A stretch of DNA of 64,000 nucleotides from Skermanella aerolata KACC 11604 (GCF_000936425.1 NZ_AVFK01000036.1:1-64000), one strand, 5' to 3'; positions 17,788 to 27,075 are shown, counted from the stretch's first letter. Numbers and translations: made by a program. The notes: generated from the letters alone by a model not told the origin.

Positions 17788-18648
17788 TCAGGTCGGCGGC
17801 AGGGCTGAGGTAGCCTCTTCGACCTCGTAGAAGGTCGGGCGGACGTCGGACAGCAGCGCCTTGCGGGCATACTCGACCGAGACGGCCGGAGCATAGCCGT
17901 GCAGGTGCGCCAGGAGGCCGGCCTTGAGGCACTGGAAGTACTTTGCCTCGGCGTCGTGCACGGCTTTCAGCGAACTGGCGATCGGAGCCAGGAAGCCGTA
18001 CGAGATCCACACGCCCAGGAAGGTCCCGACCAGCGCGCCGCCGATCAGCTTGCCCAGCACTTCCGGCGGCTCCGTGATGGCGCCCATGGTCTTGATGACG
18101 CCGAGCACGGCCGCGACGATGCCGAGAGCGGGCATGCCGTCTGCCATGGTCTGGATGGCGCCAGAGATCTGGGCGTGTTCCTCGTGGTGGGTCTCCAGTT
18201 CCTCCTCCATCAGGTTTTCCAGTTCGTTCGGATTGTCCGAACCGAGCGACATCAGGCGCAGGTAGTCGCACAGGAAGACGACGGCATGAGGGTCGCTGTA
18301 GAACTTGGGAAACTGCTGGAAGAGCGCGCTTTCCTCCGGCTTCTCGATGTGCTGCTCGAGTGCCAGGAGACCGCGCGTCTTGGCGATCTTGAAGACCTGA
18401 TACTGGAGGCTCAGCAACTCCAGGTAACTATCCTTGTTGTAGCGCGACCCTCTCAGCACCGTCAGCATGGCCTTGCCGGTGCGTCCCAGCACGGTCTTGG
18501 GGTTCGATATGATGAAGGCGCCGATCGCGGCCCCGACGATGATGACGGCTTCGAAAGGCTGCCACAGAACGGCCAGATGCCCGCCCATGGCCACATATCC
18601 GCCCAGCACGCAGACTAAGACGGTAATGGAGCCGATGATGAACAACAT
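17788..18648 (-). CDS. motA: Flagellar stator protein MotA
   Basis: A 286-aa inner-membrane stator subunit with four helices: two near the N-terminus (LFIIGSITVLVCVLGGYVAMGG and VIIVGAAIGAFIISNP) and two after a large cytoplasmic loop (GIVAAVLGVIKTMGAI and LIGGALVGTFLGVWISYGFLAPI). Charged residues in the loop contact FliG in the family. First gene of motAB. A CtrA-type TTAA-N7-TTAA site lies 61 bp upstream. Confidence 0.96.
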   Translation of the reverse strand: MLFIIGSITVLVCVLGGYVAMGGHLAVLWQPFEAVIIVGAAIGAFIISNPKTVLGRTGKAMLTVLRGSRYNKDSYLELLSLQYQVFKIAKTRGLLALEQHIEKPEESALFQQFPKFYSDPHAVVFLCDYLRLMSLGSDNPNELENLMEEELETHHEEHAQISGAIQTMADGMPALGIVAAVLGVIKTMGAITEPPEVLGKLIGGALVGTFLGVWISYGFLAPIASSLKAVHDAEAKYFQCLKAGLLAHLHGYAPAVSVEYARKALLSDVRPTFYEVEEATSALPPT

Positions 18649-18708
18649 GCCGTAAAGCGCCGCCGCCGTTATACCCGCGATTGGAAATTGCAGAGTGGGC
18701 GAGTTTCG

Positions 18709-18723
18709 TTAAGAAGCTTTTAA
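18709..18723. promoter_or_regulatory. Putative CtrA-binding site upstream of motA
   Basis: TTAA-gaagctt-TTAA is an exact match to the alphaproteobacterial CtrA core TTAA-N7-TTAA. It lies 61 bp before the motA start and 99 bp before the divergent flavin-reductase start. CtrA controls motility genes in several Rhodospirillales. The match is direct; the binding is inferred. Confidence 0.65.
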
Positions 18724-18821
18724 GTGCGACCGTGGCCCCCTATCCCACTTGCGCGGCGTCCTCCGCTACGATACCGAAAGGCACGACCCGTTCTTCAGCC
18801 TGAACCGAGCGACTGAGCGCC

Positions 18822-19301
18822 ATGGAATTTGACCGGCGGGCATTCCGCAATGCCCTTGGATGTTTCGCTACCGGAGTGACCGTGGTCACCACGGTCACCG
18901 ATGCGGGCGAACCGGTCGGGCTGACCGCGAATTCCTTCAGTTCGGTATCGCTGGAACCGCCGCTGGTGCTGTTCTGCCTGGACCGCTCGTCGCATAACCT
19001 GGATGCCTTCCGCGCTTCCGGTCGTTTCGCCGTGAACGTCCTGGGCGACGAACAGCGCGACCTGTCCGTGCGGTTCTCCACGACGATCGGCGACCGCTGG
19101 GACGGCGTCGCGTGGGAGCGGTGGGAGACGGGCGCCCCGGTGCTGGACGGGTGTCTGGCGACGCTCGACTGCGAGACGGAAGCCGTCCATGACGGCGGCG
19201 ACCACGTCATCCTCGTCGGCCGCGTCAAGCGGCTGGCGTCGACGGCGGACGGCAAGCCGCTGCTCTATTTCCGGGGCAACTACGCGACGGTCGAGGACTG
19301 A
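18822..19301 (+). CDS. Flavin reductase-domain protein (FMN-binding)
   Basis: A 159-aa protein of the HpaC/DIM6-NTAB flavin reductase family, which supplies reduced FMN/FAD to a monooxygenase. Signature parts are FATGVTVVTTVTDAGEPVGLTANSFSSVSLEPPLVLFCL near the N-terminus and DHVILVGRVKRL near the C-terminus. No monooxygenase partner is adjacent. Its last 22 bp overlap the 3' end of the convergent receiver-domain gene. Confidence 0.9.
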   Translation: MEFDRRAFRNALGCFATGVTVVTTVTDAGEPVGLTANSFSSVSLEPPLVLFCLDRSSHNLDAFRASGRFAVNVLGDEQRDLSVRFSTTIGDRWDGVAWERWETGAPVLDGCLATLDCETEAVHDGGDHVILVGRVKRLASTADGKPLLYFRGNYATVED

Positions 19302-20293
19302 GGAACCGCCGATTTCGCCGCTACGATGGCGATGAGGCGCGCCCGGTAGGCCGCTGCCGCGGAGCCGACGTCGCGCGCCAGCGACTGCGGGTCCTTATCG
19401 GGGCTCAGCGCCTGCATGATTTCCAGCGCGCTCTGCCGCAGGCGGTCCGGGTCCGAAGGCGGCCTGCCCGAAAGTCCCTGCGAACGGGCAATCTCAACCG
19501 AGGCGGCAAGGTCGTGCGCCAGATCGGGGATTCTGGCACGGCTGCCGGATATCGGGCTCGGCAGCCGGCGGACGATATCTTCCAGCACCGGCCCGACCCG
19601 TGCGAGATGGTCGAGCGCCAGCTTGTCGGCTTTCCCGTCGGCACCATTTCCCCCTGCCTCGGCAGGCAACGCGAATTCGATCAGGAACGCAGCCTGGAAG
19701 GCGTGGCGCAGGAGTTTCTGTTCGTTGACGTCGCGGATGCCGGCTTCGATCAGCGCCTGGGGATTGACCTTAGCGAAACTGCTGGTCGCCTTCATCTTCA
19801 ACGTGTTGGGAACTTCCAGCAGCGGGATCGGACTGCCTTCGCGTGGTGCCCTGCGGCGGTCTGGTCCGATGAAGTCGCTGGTCACCACGAAGTTGCGGGG
19901 CTGGTCGATCAGGCCGTTGATCCGGTCCTGGATCTGCCGGAAGGCCACCGGCTTGACCAGCAGTGCGTCGGCGCCGCAGTTGGTCACCTTGGTCAGCAGG
20001 GCGCCGGTAGGATGGAACGCGGTCACGATGATCCCGATGAAAGGATTGGCGCCGACCAGGCTGTGCCGCACCGACTGGACTAGCTTGAAGGTTTCGCTGT
20101 CGGGACTGGTGGCGTCGGCGATCAGCAGGTCGGGGTTGCCTCCCTGAAAGGCCTTCCAGACATCCTCCATATGCCCGAAGACCTGGAGGTTCTGAATCCG
20201 GAGTCGGCTCAGGGCCTCGCGCAGGAGATGCCTGACGTTCGTTTCCGGTTCAAACAGGACGCAGTCGATCTGGCTCAGATCGTTGTCGGGCAT
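19280..20293 (-). CDS. Receiver-like domain protein with a long C-terminal region (unknown)
   Basis: A 337-aa protein. Residues about 8-130 resemble a response-regulator receiver: phospho-acceptor Asp in LLIADATSPD, Thr in GIIVTAF, Lys in ADALLVKPV. The acidic pair is replaced by E-P-E in VLFEPETN. A conserved-looking linker GPDRRRAPREGSPIPLLEVP follows, then a roughly 190-residue helical region with no recognised output domain. It may act through protein contacts. It is not beside a kinase gene. Confidence 0.75.
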   Translation of the reverse strand: MPDNDLSQIDCVLFEPETNVRHLLREALSRLRIQNLQVFGHMEDVWKAFQGGNPDLLIADATSPDSETFKLVQSVRHSLVGANPFIGIIVTAFHPTGALLTKVTNCGADALLVKPVAFRQIQDRINGLIDQPRNFVVTSDFIGPDRRRAPREGSPIPLLEVPNTLKMKATSSFAKVNPQALIEAGIRDVNEQKLLRHAFQAAFLIEFALPAEAGGNGADGKADKLALDHLARVGPVLEDIVRRLPSPISGSRARIPDLAHDLAASVEIARSQGLSGRPPSDPDRLRQSALEIMQALSPDKDPQSLARDVGSAAAAYRARLIAIVAAKSAVPQSSTVA

Positions 20294-20369
20294 GGTGGAC
20301 GGTGTTCGATCTCAGCGGTTCCGGCGCGGCAGGGCGCCGTGTCCGGTCCGCCAGTATCGGCCGAATATA

Positions 20370-22517
20370 CTAATGCTTTGTATCTATCAGCACGAACAGC
20401 AGAGCCGAGCGCCCGGCGACGTCGAAGCTGGTCCCGGCAGGATGCCCTGTCGTATCCGCCCGGCCGACGTCGTCGACGGTATTCAGCAGGCATCGCCACG
20501 CGGTACCGCCCGGTACCGCGGGCAGCTTGAAGGGCACCGTGTCGTGGAACGCATTGAAGACGATCAGCAGCCTGTCATCGGTTGCCGAATTGCCATCGAC
20601 CGTCATGTAGTTTCCGGCCCCGCCGTTGAGCAGCAGGCCGATGCAGCGGGCCAGCCGGTCGCCCCACTGCTCGCTGGTCTTCTCGGTCCCCTGGGGCGTG
20701 TACCAAGTGATGTCCTTGACGCCGTCGGCCGAGGTCTTGGTACCGTGAAGGAACGCCGGCCGTCGCAGCGCCGGATGGCGGCGGCGAAGGTCGAGCAGCA
20801 GGCGGGTGAACTCCTCCAGGTCGCGGCCCTCTTCTCCGGCGCCGGCCCAGTCGATCCAGGAAACCTCGTTGTCCTGACAATAGGCATTGTTGTTGCCGCC
20901 CTGGGAACGGCCGATCTCGTCGCCGGCCAGCAGCATGGGCGTACCCTGTGACAGCAGCAGCGTTGTCAGGAAGTTGCGGCGCTGGCGGGCGCGCAGGATC
21001 AGGATATCGGGATCGTCCGTCGGTCCCTCGACGCCGTGGTTCCAGCTATGATTGCCAGAATGACCGTCGCGATTGCCCTCTCCATTGGCCTCGTTGTGCT
21101 TATGGTTGTACGAGACGAGATCGTTCAGCGTGAAGCCGTCATGGGCGGTGACGAAGTTGATGCTGGCCCAGGGGCGCCGCCCGTGCCGCTCGAACAGGTC
21201 GCTGGATCCCGTCAGACGGCCGGCAAGCTCCGGCAGCATCCCTTCGTCGCCGCGCCAGTAGCGCCGGACGGTGTCGCGGTAGCGGTCGTTCCACTCGGCC
21301 CAGCCGGGCGGAAAGCCGCCGACCTGATAGCCGCCGGGGCCGACATCCCAAGGCTCCGCGATCAGCTTGACACCGGAAAGCACGGGGTCCTGTCCGATCG
21401 CGTCCAGGAAGCCCGAGCGTGGATCGTAGCCGTTCGGCTCGCGCGCCAGCGTGGTGGCGAGATCGAAGCGGAAGCCGTCCACATGCATTTCCGTGACCCA
21501 GTAGCGCAGGCTGTCCATCACCATCTGGAGCACGCGCGGATGCGTGATCGCCAGGGTGTTGCCCGTGCCGGTATCGTCGATGTAGTAGCGCTTGTCGCCC
21601 GGCGCCAGCCGGTAGTAGCTGGCGTTGTCGATGCCCCGGAAGCTGAGCGTCGGCCCCATCTGGTTGCCTTCGCCCGTGTGGTTGTAGACGACGTCCAGGA
21701 TGACCTCGATCCCCGCCTCGTGCAGGCGGGCCACCATTGTCTTGAACTCCGACAGGACGCCGGTGGTCATGAACCGGGGTTCGGGCGCGAAGAATCCCAG
21801 GGTGTTGTAGCCCCAGTAGTTGCGCAGCGTCCGTTCGACCAGATGGCGGTCGTCGCAGAAGGCATGGACGGGCAGCAGTTCCAGCGAGGTGATCCCCAGC
21901 CGGCGCAGCTTGTCGATCACAGACTGGGTGCTGAGGCCGGCGAAGGTGCCGCGAAGCTGCGGCCCGACATCCGGGTTGCGCATGGTGAAGCCGCGGACAT
22001 GGGCCTCGTAGATGACGGTATCGCTCCAAGGTACGCGCGGTGCCCGGTCGTCGCCCCAGGTGAAGGCCCGGTCCACCACCCGGCACTTGGGCATGCCGCG
22101 CGCATTGTCGCGGCGGTCGAAGGACAGGTCCTCGCGAGTCGAACCGACGCGATAGCCGAAATGGGCATCCGACCAGCGGAGCGCCCCGAACAGGGCCTTC
22201 GCGTAGGGGTCGATCAGCAGTTTGTTGGGATTGAAGCGGTGGCCGGCGGACGGCTCGTACGGGCCATGGACGCGGTAGCCGTAGAGCGTGCCGGGACGCG
22301 CTTCCGGCAGATAGCCGTGCCAGATCTCGTCCGTGTATTCCGGCAGCGTCACGCGGTCGATCTCGCGCGTGCCGGTCTTGTCGAACAGGCACAGCTCGAC
22401 CTTGGTGGCATTGGCCGAGAACAGGGCGAAATTGACGCCGAAGCCGTCCCAGGTCGCGCCGAGGGGATAGGGCCGGCCCGGCCAGACCACGGTACGCGGC
22501 GAGCCCGTCGTCTTCAT
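20370..22517 (-). CDS. glgX: Glycogen debranching enzyme GlgX
   Basis: A 715-aa GH13 isoamylase-type enzyme that removes alpha-1,6 branches from phosphorylase-trimmed glycogen. An N-terminal CBM48 domain (PLGATWDGFGVNFALFSANATKVELCLFD) precedes the catalytic barrel. Catalytic regions are DVVYNHTGEGNQMGP, DGFRFDLATTL (nucleophile Asp), LIAEPWDVG (acid/base Glu) and FVTAHDGFTLNDLVSYN. No other glycogen gene is adjacent. It points to glycogen storage beside PHB in this organism. Confidence 0.95.
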   Translation of the reverse strand: MKTTGSPRTVVWPGRPYPLGATWDGFGVNFALFSANATKVELCLFDKTGTREIDRVTLPEYTDEIWHGYLPEARPGTLYGYRVHGPYEPSAGHRFNPNKLLIDPYAKALFGALRWSDAHFGYRVGSTREDLSFDRRDNARGMPKCRVVDRAFTWGDDRAPRVPWSDTVIYEAHVRGFTMRNPDVGPQLRGTFAGLSTQSVIDKLRRLGITSLELLPVHAFCDDRHLVERTLRNYWGYNTLGFFAPEPRFMTTGVLSEFKTMVARLHEAGIEVILDVVYNHTGEGNQMGPTLSFRGIDNASYYRLAPGDKRYYIDDTGTGNTLAITHPRVLQMVMDSLRYWVTEMHVDGFRFDLATTLAREPNGYDPRSGFLDAIGQDPVLSGVKLIAEPWDVGPGGYQVGGFPPGWAEWNDRYRDTVRRYWRGDEGMLPELAGRLTGSSDLFERHGRRPWASINFVTAHDGFTLNDLVSYNHKHNEANGEGNRDGHSGNHSWNHGVEGPTDDPDILILRARQRRNFLTTLLLSQGTPMLLAGDEIGRSQGGNNNAYCQDNEVSWIDWAGAGEEGRDLEEFTRLLLDLRRRHPALRRPAFLHGTKTSADGVKDITWYTPQGTEKTSEQWGDRLARCIGLLLNGGAGNYMTVDGNSATDDRLLIVFNAFHDTVPFKLPAVPGGTAWRCLLNTVDDVGRADTTGHPAGTSFDVAGRSALLFVLIDTKH

Positions 22518-22684
22518 GGAAGGTCACCAGGGATGGTCGGATAGCGGAGGGAGCGGGGCGTATCGGCTGTCACGGGTCCTGCTGCGCTGGTTTGTGCGTC
22601 CGGACGGCGCTGTCGGGGAACCGAAAGGTGTGGGAAATCGCCCGGCGGCGCAAGGGGTTCCGTTCGGGTCGGCTTTACGACTAT

Positions 22685-22710
22685 CCGGCTAGATTGGCCG
22701 GCTAGATTGG
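22685..22710. repeat. 13-bp tandem duplication in an intergenic region
   Basis: ccggctagattgg occurs twice in a row in the 270-bp gap between glgX (start 22517) and the next minus-strand gene. The rest of this gap shows no gene or clear terminator. Confidence 0.6.
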
Positions 22711-22787
22711 CCGGCCGGATCCCCTGACTGGATCGGCGGCTCGGATCCGGCGGCTGTCCGGCGGCTGGGAGAGGACCTTGCGCCCGG

Positions 22788-23216
22788 CTAAGGCATCGGC
22801 GGACGCACTCTCGGCGCCGCGGCGCCGGCTGCGCGTTCATAGGCGTCGATCGCCTGCCGCCATGGTTCGATGTGGAGGCCCGACTTGAGGACTTCCTGAG
22901 CCAGGACCTGCGTGACGAAGGGGGCGGTGCCCGGTGCGGACCAGCCGCGCCGGGCAGCGTCGGCTTCAGGTGCGGCGACGGCTTCCCGCGGGAGGAATTC
23001 GGTTTCGGCGTTCCGGACCGGCGCCTCGGCCCGCTCGCTTCTGGTCTCGGCGGCGGCCTTGTCGGAGTCGTCGTCCGAAAGCTTGCGGACCTTCCTGGCT
23101 GCTTCCCGTTCGGCCTTGCTCGCCCGCGCCGGCGCGCGAACGGCAGAAACCGGCACCAGACTTCGCGAGTCGGGCAGCGGCATGATCGGCAAACGTGATA
23201 CTGGGCCTACGGCCAT
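22788..23216 (-). CDS. Hypothetical protein with a conserved-looking C-terminus
   Basis: A 142-aa predicted soluble protein. The first 90 residues are Ala/Arg/Glu-rich and of low complexity, probably disordered. The last 45 carry a more structured stretch, APFVTQVLAQEVLKSGLHIEPWRQAIDAYERA. I do not recognise the family. The coding call rests on frame length and this folded-looking tail. The exact start is uncertain (ATG 23216, or ATG 23183 at MPLPDSRS). The open frame on the opposite strand looks like a shadow. Confidence 0.55.
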   Translation of the reverse strand: MAVGPVSRLPIMPLPDSRSLVPVSAVRAPARASKAEREAARKVRKLSDDDSDKAAAETRSERAEAPVRNAETEFLPREAVAAPEADAARRGWSAPGTAPFVTQVLAQEVLKSGLHIEPWRQAIDAYERAAGAAAPRVRPPMP

Positions 23217-23429
23217 CCTTCAGCCGAATCCGTTGAAGATGAACACTCAGGGAATAGAACAATACCGTCCGCGAAAATGCCTTAAGGAATTCCGAATCAC
23301 GGCGGCGACGGCGGATTATCCGAACGGGCACGCTTCCCGCATGGGGGCCGACAAGGCTGTTCAGCCGTCGCGGCCGGACGGAGCCGTGGCCGGACGGCTC
23401 TCCTGGTTGTCGCCGGATCGCCGGCCCGC

Positions 23430-24053
23430 CTAGTCGGACTTCGGCTTGGTGATCGTCACGAGCTGCTTTTGGAGTTCTTCCAGCTGCTTCTGGAGATCGC
23501 TCAGGGTCTTCTCGTTTTCCGCCCGGGTCTGCTGCATGAACGCTTCGGTCTGGTCGCCCGGACCCTTGCCGCCCTGTTCGCCCTGCGGCCCGAACGGCGT
23601 GAACATGCGCATCGCCCGCTCGAACATCGCGAGGTTTTGCTTGCCCATCTCCTCGAAGGTCGTGCCGAACGGGAAGATCCCGCCGATCGTGTTCGAGAAG
23701 TAGTCGCGCATCTGCTCCTGATTGCGGGCGAAAGACTGCATGGTGTGCTCAAGGTAACGGGGCACGACCCACTGCATGTTGTCGCCGTAGAAGCTGATGA
23801 GTTGACGCAGGAAGCTGATCGGCAGAAGGTTCTGGCCCTTGCTTTCCTCTTCCACGATGATCTGCGTCAGCACGGACCGGGTGATGTCCTCGCCCGTCTT
23901 GGCGTCGTAGACGACGAAGTCCATCCCGTCCTTGACCATCTGGCAGAGGTGGTCAAGCGTGACGTAGCTGCTCGTCGCTGTGTTGTACAGCCTACGGTTG
24001 GCGTACTTCTTGATCGTGATCGGGGCAACTTTGACGTCGTCTTTTTCGGCCAT
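23430..24053 (-). CDS. phaR: Polyhydroxyalkanoate synthesis regulator PhaR
   Basis: A 207-aa DNA- and PHB-binding repressor that senses PHB granules and controls phasin and PHB genes. The N-terminal PHB_acc_N domain reads KKYANRRLYNTATSSYVTLDHLCQMVKDGMDFVVYDAKTGEDITRSVLTQII. The PHB-binding repeat region follows (LPISFLRQLISFYGDNMQWVVPRYLEHTMQSF). The C-terminus is a Gln/Glu/Leu coiled coil. The start is ATG 24053; a GTG five codons upstream is possible. It is divergent from the phaC locus. Confidence 0.95.
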   Translation of the reverse strand: MAEKDDVKVAPITIKKYANRRLYNTATSSYVTLDHLCQMVKDGMDFVVYDAKTGEDITRSVLTQIIVEEESKGQNLLPISFLRQLISFYGDNMQWVVPRYLEHTMQSFARNQEQMRDYFSNTIGGIFPFGTTFEEMGKQNLAMFERAMRMFTPFGPQGEQGGKGPGDQTEAFMQQTRAENEKTLSDLQKQLEELQKQLVTITKPKSD

Positions 24054-24235
24054 TTTGTATGCTTTCACGCGGTGGCATTGCGCTTAAATCCCTCAAGACA
24101 TTAGAAGTACGCGAACGGAGCGCCTTTAGGCAAGCGTTCTGCCGACCCATCCCCCGCAATTGGGATGCACCGCATCATGGGACGCATAGGCTCCGCTCTG
24201 TTCAAACGCGGTAATTCTTCATTATATTGACGGGC

Positions 24236-24670
24236 ATGGGCAACTCACCGGATTTCGATCCACCAACCTTGGAAAGTCTGGCGCGCCGCTATCTCGATCT
24301 CTGGCAGGACCAGTGGTCGGCGCTTGCGGTCGATCCGGATGTGGCGGAAAACTTCGCCCGCCTGTTCCAGATCATGGGACAGGGTGCGGCCGCCGTGGCT
24401 CCCTTCACCGCGTTCGGCATGAACGCCGGTTCCGCTCAACGTCAGCAGTTTCATGACCCATTCGCCGCCCCCTCCATGGCCAGCCGCCCCGCCGCGGACC
24501 CTTCGTCAGGGTCCGCGTCCGCTCGCGCTCCACATGGCGGCGACGCTGACGACGCTGCTGACTTCGCCCGCAGGATTGCCCTTCTTGAAGAGCGGCTCGC
24601 CGCTCTGGAAGACGGCGCTGCGCGGCCGGGTGGAGGAACTCCGCGCGGAGGTCGCCGGAGTCGATCCTGA
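24236..24670 (+). CDS. Small PhaE-like protein overlapping phaC
   Basis: A 144-aa predicted protein with an N-terminal helical part (LARRYLDLWQDQWSALAVDPDVAENFARLFQIMGQGAAAVAPFTAF), a low-complexity middle and a C-terminal heptad stretch ARRIALLEERLAALED. The layout recalls PhaE, the accessory subunit of class III PHA synthases, but is much shorter. Its 3' 218 bp lie inside phaC in another frame. Start ATG 24236 (TTG 24227 is possible); neither has a strong ribosome-binding site. The identity is tentative. Confidence 0.55.
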   Translation: MGNSPDFDPPTLESLARRYLDLWQDQWSALAVDPDVAENFARLFQIMGQGAAAVAPFTAFGMNAGSAQRQQFHDPFAAPSMASRPAADPSSGSASARAPHGGDADDAADFARRIALLEERLAALEDGAARPGGGTPRGGRRSRS

Positions 24671-25718
24671 CGATTTCGCCCGGGCCGTCGACCGCGAGAT
24701 GCGGTGGCGCTTCGACGCCGTCCTGACCGGGCTGGAGCGCTATCGGAGCCACCCCTACCGCCGAAGCCTGGCCGATCCCCCTACCGTCTGGAGCGAGGGA
24801 CCGGCCAGGCTGCTGGACTACGGCGCCGGTCGCGGCGGCAAGGGTGGCGGCGGTGGACGTCCCGTGATGTTCGTGCCGTCGCTGATCAACCGGCACTACA
24901 TACTCGACCTGTCCGAAAACTGTTCGCTGATGCGGTGGATGGCTGGGCGCGGCATCCGGCCGCTGCTGCTGGACTGGGGCAGCACGGGTCCGCTGGAACG
25001 CAGGTTCACCCTGACCGACTTCGTCGCCGGGCGGCTGGAGCGGGCGCTCAACGCCGTGCTGGAGTTCGGGGAGCGGCCGGCCCTGGTCGGGTACTGCATG
25101 GGCGGGCTACTGACGACGGCGCTGGCGCAGCGCCGGCCGCGCGACATCGCCGGGCTGGCGCTGCTGGCGACGCCCTGGGACTTCCATGCCGACAATGCGG
25201 CGGCGGCGAAACGGACGGCGGCGGCTCTGGCGCCGTTCGAGCCGGCGCTGGACAGCTGGGGCGAGCTCCCGATCGACGCGATCCAGGCGCTCTTCGCCAT
25301 GCAGGACCCGTTGCAGATGGCGAACAAGTTCACGAAGTTCGCCCGGATGGACCCGGACGGCGAGCCGGCGCGCCGGTTCGTGGCCCTGGAGGACTGGGTC
25401 AACGACGGCGTCACCCTTCCGGCGGCCGTGGCGCGCGATTGCCTGACCGGCTGGTACGGCCGCAACGATACCGCGACCGGACGCTGGCTGATCGCGGGCG
25501 AGGCCGTGGACCCCCGGCGCCTCCGGCCTCCCACATTGGTCATGATCCCGGAGAAGGACCGCATCGTGCCGCCCCGGTCGGCGCGGGCGCTGGCCGAGGC
25601 GGTTCCGGGTGCATGCATCTGCAATCCGCACCTGGGGCACGTGGGCATGATCGTCAGCGCCGGCGCCGCCGCTCTGGTGTGGGAACCGCTGGCCGACTGG
25701 CTTTGCAATTTGGAATAA
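24453..25718 (+). CDS. phaC: PHA synthase (PhaC), class III-like alpha/beta hydrolase
   Basis: A 421-aa PHA synthase-type enzyme that polymerises 3-hydroxyacyl-CoA. It has the lipase-like box GYCMGG with catalytic Cys215, Asp369 (EKDRIVPP) and His396 (LGHVGMIV). It also has the family element FVPSLINRHYILDL and a downstream LLLDWG. It is longer than class III PhaC (about 355 aa) and shorter than class I (about 590 aa). The start is uncertain: ATG 24453 or ATG 24534, both inside the preceding small ORF. Family depolymerases use Ser in place of Cys, so Cys here supports synthase. Confidence 0.88.
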   Translation: MTHSPPPPWPAAPPRTLRQGPRPLALHMAATLTTLLTSPAGLPFLKSGSPLWKTALRGRVEELRAEVAGVDPDDFARAVDREMRWRFDAVLTGLERYRSHPYRRSLADPPTVWSEGPARLLDYGAGRGGKGGGGGRPVMFVPSLINRHYILDLSENCSLMRWMAGRGIRPLLLDWGSTGPLERRFTLTDFVAGRLERALNAVLEFGERPALVGYCMGGLLTTALAQRRPRDIAGLALLATPWDFHADNAAAAKRTAAALAPFEPALDSWGELPIDAIQALFAMQDPLQMANKFTKFARMDPDGEPARRFVALEDWVNDGVTLPAAVARDCLTGWYGRNDTATGRWLIAGEAVDPRRLRPPTLVMIPEKDRIVPPRSARALAEAVPGACICNPHLGHVGMIVSAGAAALVWEPLADWLCNLE

Positions 25719-25899
25719 ACGCAGCGTTGCAGGTGGATGAGGATTTCCCCTTTTCGGACGCGCGACGTAGTGGCGCGGGTATAGCCCGATAGCGGGTAAA
25801 CCGCCGCCCTGCCTTGCGCCGATAAATTGCCGGGGTTAGTTTAAACCGTGCTAAAGGCAGACCATAATAAGAACCGCCATCAGCTAAGGAGCGTTCCCC

Positions 25900-27075
25900 A
25901 TGACCGAAGTCGTAATTGCCAGCGCCGCGCGCACGCCCATCGGTGCGTTTAACGGCTCGCTGAGCTCGGTACCCGCCCACTACCTGGGCGAAATCGCGAT
26001 CCGGGAAGCGCTGAAGCGCGCAGGCGTCGATCCGAGCGAAGTCTCCGAGGTCGTGCTGGGTCAGGTGCTGAGCGCCGGCGCGGGGCAGAATCCCGCCCGT
26101 CAGGCCGCCATCAACGCCGGCATCCCGGTCGAAAAGACCGCCTACGGCATCAATCAGCTCTGCGGTTCCGGCCTGCGCACCGTCGCCCTCGGCTTCCAGG
26201 CGATCAAGCTCGGCGATGCCGACATCGTCGTCGCCGGCGGCCAGGAAAGCATGAGCCAGGCGCCCCACGTCATGCATCTGCGCAACGGCGTCAAGATGGG
26301 CGACACCCAACTGATCGACACCATGCTCCGCGACGGCCTGCTGGACGCCTTCCAGGGCTACCACATGGGCACGACCGCCGAGAACGTGGCCGAGAAGTGG
26401 CAGATCACGCGCGAGCAGCAGGACCAGTTCGCGGCCGCCTCCCAGAACAAGGCCGAAGCGGCCATGAAGGAAGGCAAGTTCAAGGACGAGATCGTCCCGG
26501 TCACCATCAAGGGCCGCAAGGGCGACGTGGTGGTCGATACCGACGAGTTCCCGAAGGCGGGCGTCACGGCCGAAAGCCTGGGCAAACTGCGCGCGGCCTT
26601 CTCCAAGACCGGCACCGTGACGGCGGGCAACGCTTCCGGCATCAACGACGGTGCCGCGGCCCTGCTGCTGATGGGGGCCGATGCCGCCGCCAAGCGCGGC
26701 ATCAAGCCGCTGGCCCGCATCGTGTCGTGGGCGACCGCCGGCGTCGATCCCGCGATCATGGGTTCCGGCCCGATCCCCGCGAGCCGTCTGGCGCTTCAGA
26801 AGGCCGGCTGGTCGGTGGACGACCTGGACCTGATCGAGGCGAACGAGGCTTTCGCCGCGCAGGCCTGCGCCGTCAACAAGGACCTCGGCTGGGACCCGTC
26901 GAAGGTCAACGTCAACGGCGGCGCCATCGCGCTCGGCCATCCGATCGGCGCTTCGGGCGCCCGCGTCCTGATCACCCTGCTGCATGAAATGCAGAAGCGG
27001 GATGCCAAGAAGGGCCTCGCCACCCTGTGCATCGGCGGCGGTATGGGCATCGCCCTCACCGTTGCCCGCGACTAA
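25900..27075 (+). CDS. phaA: Acetyl-CoA acetyltransferase PhaA
   Basis: A 391-aa thiolase condensing two acetyl-CoA into acetoacetyl-CoA, the first step of PHB synthesis and of the ethylmalonyl-CoA route. The acyl-accepting Cys sits in [14 protein letters not shown]. The thiolase signature [28 protein letters not shown] and the C-terminal [10 protein letters not shown] complete the active site. A good ribosome-binding site (aaggagcg) precedes the ATG. phaB follows after 229 bp with its own upstream box. Confidence 0.97.
   Translation: MTEVVIASAARTPIGAFNGSLSSVPAHYLGEIAIREALKRAGVDPSEVSEVVLGQVLSAGAGQNPARQAAINAGIPVEKTAYGINQLCGSGLRTVALGFQAIKLGDADIVVAGGQESMSQAPHVMHLRNGVKMGDTQLIDTMLRDGLLDAFQGYHMGTTAENVAEKWQITREQQDQFAAASQNKAEAAMKEGKFKDEIVPVTIKGRKGDVVVDTDEFPKAGVTAESLGKLRAAFSKTGTVTAGNASGINDGAAALLLMGADAAAKRGIKPLARIVSWATAGVDPAIMGSGPIPASRLALQKAGWSVDDLDLIEANEAFAAQACAVNKDLGWDPSKVNVNGGAIALGHPIGASGARVLITLLHEMQKRDAKKGLATLCIGGGMGIALTVARD

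Noticed and set aside
21036-22544. Plus-strand ORF of 502 aa antisense to glgX
   Set aside because: GlgX on the minus strand has full GH13 motifs. The antisense frame reads as charged, motif-free sequence.
22872-23198. Plus-strand ORF of 108 aa opposite the small Ala/Arg-rich protein
   Set aside because: It mirrors the minus-strand gene at 22788-23216, has no folded-looking segment and no ribosome-binding site; GC-rich DNA keeps antisense frames open.
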